16,491 nt of DNA from the NCBI GenBank assembly GCA_947311265.1, contig CAMZKQ010000257.1:1-16491 (forward strand), given 5' to 3'. The notes beneath the pieces are model-generated. The model was given only the letters and a program-made list of their open reading frames with translations. It searched no databases and was not told the origin of the DNA. The DNA is from an uncultured Chlorobiota bacterium (lineage in GTDB: Bacteria; Bacteroidota; Bacteroidia; Bacteroidales; JAADGE01). Position 1 is the first letter of the stretch. Every line of letters starts with the position of its first letter. Shown here piece after piece: positions 15,123 to 16,491 of this stretch. The position numbers and the translations under genes were made by a program.

Positions 15123-15989
15123 ATGAGTCTAAGTAAATATCTTGTAGAGCATAACGCAAAATTAACAACCAACAAAACCCTTGAGGAATTAAAGCAGTAT
15201 AACCGCCAACTAACTTTTGATTGGATTGCCAAAAATAAAGAATTTGAAGCAGAAATAAAAGCTGGGTTTCATACCCTTACTTCTGAAAATTATAATGAAA
15301 ACCGTACCGAAATTTTAAATGGATATGCCGACCACTATGCCGAAAAAATATTTGGCTTTAGTGCCAAGATTCCTCAATATTTGGCAAAAGTAGGCGAAGC
15401 TCCTTTTAATGAAGCCGAACTAAAAGAGATTAAAGAAGCTGTAAAAAAACAAAATGCGATTCCTTTTATTGGGCATTTGGGTGGTATGGAGTTTATCCCT
15501 CCGTTCCTTGCATTGCATGGTATTCCTGTTACAGTTATTCTGCGGTTTAATAGCACTGAGGCTCGAAAACGTGCTTTTGAACAAAATGCTAGGCTCAAGG
15601 ACTTAGACATTACATTGATAGATGCTTCGGATAATATGGTTGCAGAATTACTAAAATTAAAAGGGCAAAAACGCTTGCTAATTACTGTTTACGATGGTTT
15701 TGATAACTGGAAACCTGATGTGGAGTCGGTTACAATGTATTGGGGTTTAAAAAAAATAAAGTTGGATTCTACACCTAGGCGACTTTATAATTTAACTCAA
15801 AAAGGAAGTTTCTTTTATATCTCGATGCTAAGAAATGATGATAAATATAAATTCTCGGCAGTAAAATTAGAGAAAGGGCAAAGCCATACTATATCCGAAG
15901 TTATTTATAAGCCATGGAAAGCGAGTATTGAAGAGAACTTTTCGCAATGGTATATTTGGGACGAAGTTCGGGAAATAAAAAACAGGTAG
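15123..15989 (+). CDS. LPLAT/LpxL-like acyltransferase family protein
   Basis: A 288-aa protein with an HX4E acyltransferase motif in FIGHLGGMEF (His118, Glu123). The setting resembles LpxL/HtrB-type lysophospholipid acyltransferases (GHxGNWE in that family). After the motif come the beta-strand IPVTVILRFNS, EQNARLKDLDITLID and a C-terminal FSQWYIWDEVREI, comparable to the Trp-rich end of that family. Unlike LpxL there is no N-terminal membrane helix; residues 1-110 are charged and helical. If active it would move an acyl chain onto a lipid or other acceptor at the cytoplasmic face, or use a soluble acyl carrier protein. The substrate cannot be read from the sequence. It is monocistronic and divergent from thiL, with its own promoter. 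Family assignment rests on one motif and the secondary-structure pattern. Confidence 0.6.
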   Translation: MSLSKYLVEHNAKLTTNKTLEELKQYNRQLTFDWIAKNKEFEAEIKAGFHTLTSENYNENRTEILNGYADHYAEKIFGFSAKIPQYLAKVGEAPFNEAELKEIKEAVKKQNAIPFIGHLGGMEFIPPFLALHGIPVTVILRFNSTEARKRAFEQNARLKDLDITLIDASDNMVAELLKLKGQKRLLITVYDGFDNWKPDVESVTMYWGLKKIKLDSTPRRLYNLTQKGSFFYISMLRNDDKYKFSAVKLEKGQSHTISEVIYKPWKASIEENFSQWYIWDEVREIKNR

Positions 15990-16007
15990 TAGGGAGTAGT
16001 TCTTTTT

Positions 16008-16030
16008 TTAGCCCAAAGTAATTGGGCTAA
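16008..16030. terminator. Possible hairpin between convergent genes
   Basis: A perfect 9-bp inverted repeat (16008-16016 with 16022-16030) with a 5-nt loop lies between the LPLAT-like gene and the convergent broken gene, overlapping the latter's stop codon. On the plus strand only a short tcttttaa tail follows, and on the minus strand it is followed by A residues. It is thus a weak terminator at best. Confidence 0.4.
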
Positions 16031-16415
16031 TCTTTTAAGCAACGTATAGAGTAACCAGAGATTTTACTTAGACTGGAGGACGTTGTTGTTGCAGTATTGT
16101 TGTAAAAACAGTAGGCATCGTTCGTATCATTACCAACAAGGTTTATACCTACCCAACTAGTACCATGTAATAAAACATACACTTTATTGAGGTATTATAA
16201 ATTTGTAAGCCTGCTGCAGGAACAGAAATTGCATACATTTCTGTGGAAGTTAGGCGAGGGAAAAGTAGCCCTTGGTCAGCACTTTTTATATCCAATATTG
16301 TTGCAGGGCTGGGCGATGAGCCATCAGCATTTATAGCAACACCTTGCGAAAAAGCACTAAAACTAATTAGTAAAAAGGTTAAGAGTAGTGGTGAAATTTG
16401 AGCATTTTGAAACAT
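16027..16415 (-). pseudogene. Secreted Bacteroidota surface-type protein, frameshifted
   Basis: From the ATG at 16415 the frame opens MFQNAQISPLLLTF with a signal peptide ending FSAFSQ. It runs through ATILDIKSADQGLLFPRLT and GLQIYNTS, a pattern typical of N-termini of secreted Bacteroidota proteins. At about 16189 the sense continues in another frame as NKVYVLLHGTSWVGINLVG. That frame ends at 16027 with ISGYSIRCLKD, resembling the end of the Fibrobacter major paralogous domain. Restoring one base in the Ser codon after IYNT joins the two halves into about 130 aa. In the unshifted frame translation stops at 16149 after a nonsensical tail. A TTG lies directly upstream at 16418, but ATG is the better start. 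It may be a real decayed gene or a sequencing/assembly error. Confidence 0.7.
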
Positions 16416-16422
16416 CAAACTT

Positions 16423-16491
16423 TCAATTTACGACATCGTTAATTTCTTTCTCTGTTAATCCTGTCAATTTCTTTAATATTTCAATTGAAAC
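16423..16491 (-). CDS. C-terminal end of an unidentified gene (partial)
   Basis: The last 22 codons of a frame entering from the right edge read VSIEILKKLTGLTEKEINDV plus two residues, then TGA. The charged helix-turn-helix-like tail (LTGLTEKEI) recalls the C-termini of Rpn/PD-(D/E)XK nuclease-type proteins, but this is too short for a firm call. It ends 7 bp before the ATG of the frameshifted secreted-protein gene on the same strand. Confidence 0.4.
   Translation of the reverse strand, partial: VSIEILKKLTGLTEKEINDVVN

Overview
This is a chromosomal window from a member of the Bacteroidota, seen here as a low-GC genome. Several points support this. Promoters fit the phylum's TTTG / TAnnTTTG pattern. 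Conserved Bacteroidota families are present: DUF4293, a lysyl-tRNA synthetase with a C-terminal extension, and secreted proteins of the 'ILDIKSADQGLLFPRLT' type. A lipoprotein and proteins of the SUMF1/GldK-like fold are also present. Spacing upstream of starts is A-rich rather than Shine-Dalgarno-like. I cannot name a genus.

Layout, left to right. A minus-strand ahcY (adenosylhomocysteinase) ends at a bidirectional terminator near the left edge. A 339-bp divergent intergenic region follows, holding an unusual long inverted-repeat structure, and then a plus-strand run begins. It contains mgtE (Mg2+ transport), a lipoprotein gene interrupted by an in-frame TGA, and a terminator. Next come lysS, two tiny membrane-protein genes (54 and 59 aa), ychF, radA and a DUF4293 membrane protein. 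After a 354-bp gene-free gap come two tandem secreted SUMF1-fold proteins that lack the catalytic cysteines of formylglycine-generating enzyme, and then a strong terminator. tatC has its own clear promoter and converges on a minus-strand thiL-murA pair. Divergent from thiL is a 288-aa protein resembling the LPLAT/LpxL acyltransferases. The right edge carries a minus-strand secreted-protein gene broken by a frameshift and the last 22 codons of another gene.

Most genes are housekeeping: methyl cycle, Mg2+ homeostasis, translation, DNA repair, Tat secretion, peptidoglycan and thiamine diphosphate. I found no coherent new defence, mobile or biosynthetic system, no CRISPR array, and no tRNA or rRNA gene. 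The points most worth a second look are these: the structured element between ahcY and mgtE; the two disrupted genes (in-frame TGA at 3578, frameshift near 16189); the tandem cysteine-less SUMF1-fold pair; MurA with Asp instead of the catalytic Cys; and the soluble-looking LPLAT-like protein. All functional statements are read from the sequence by eye and no database search was run.
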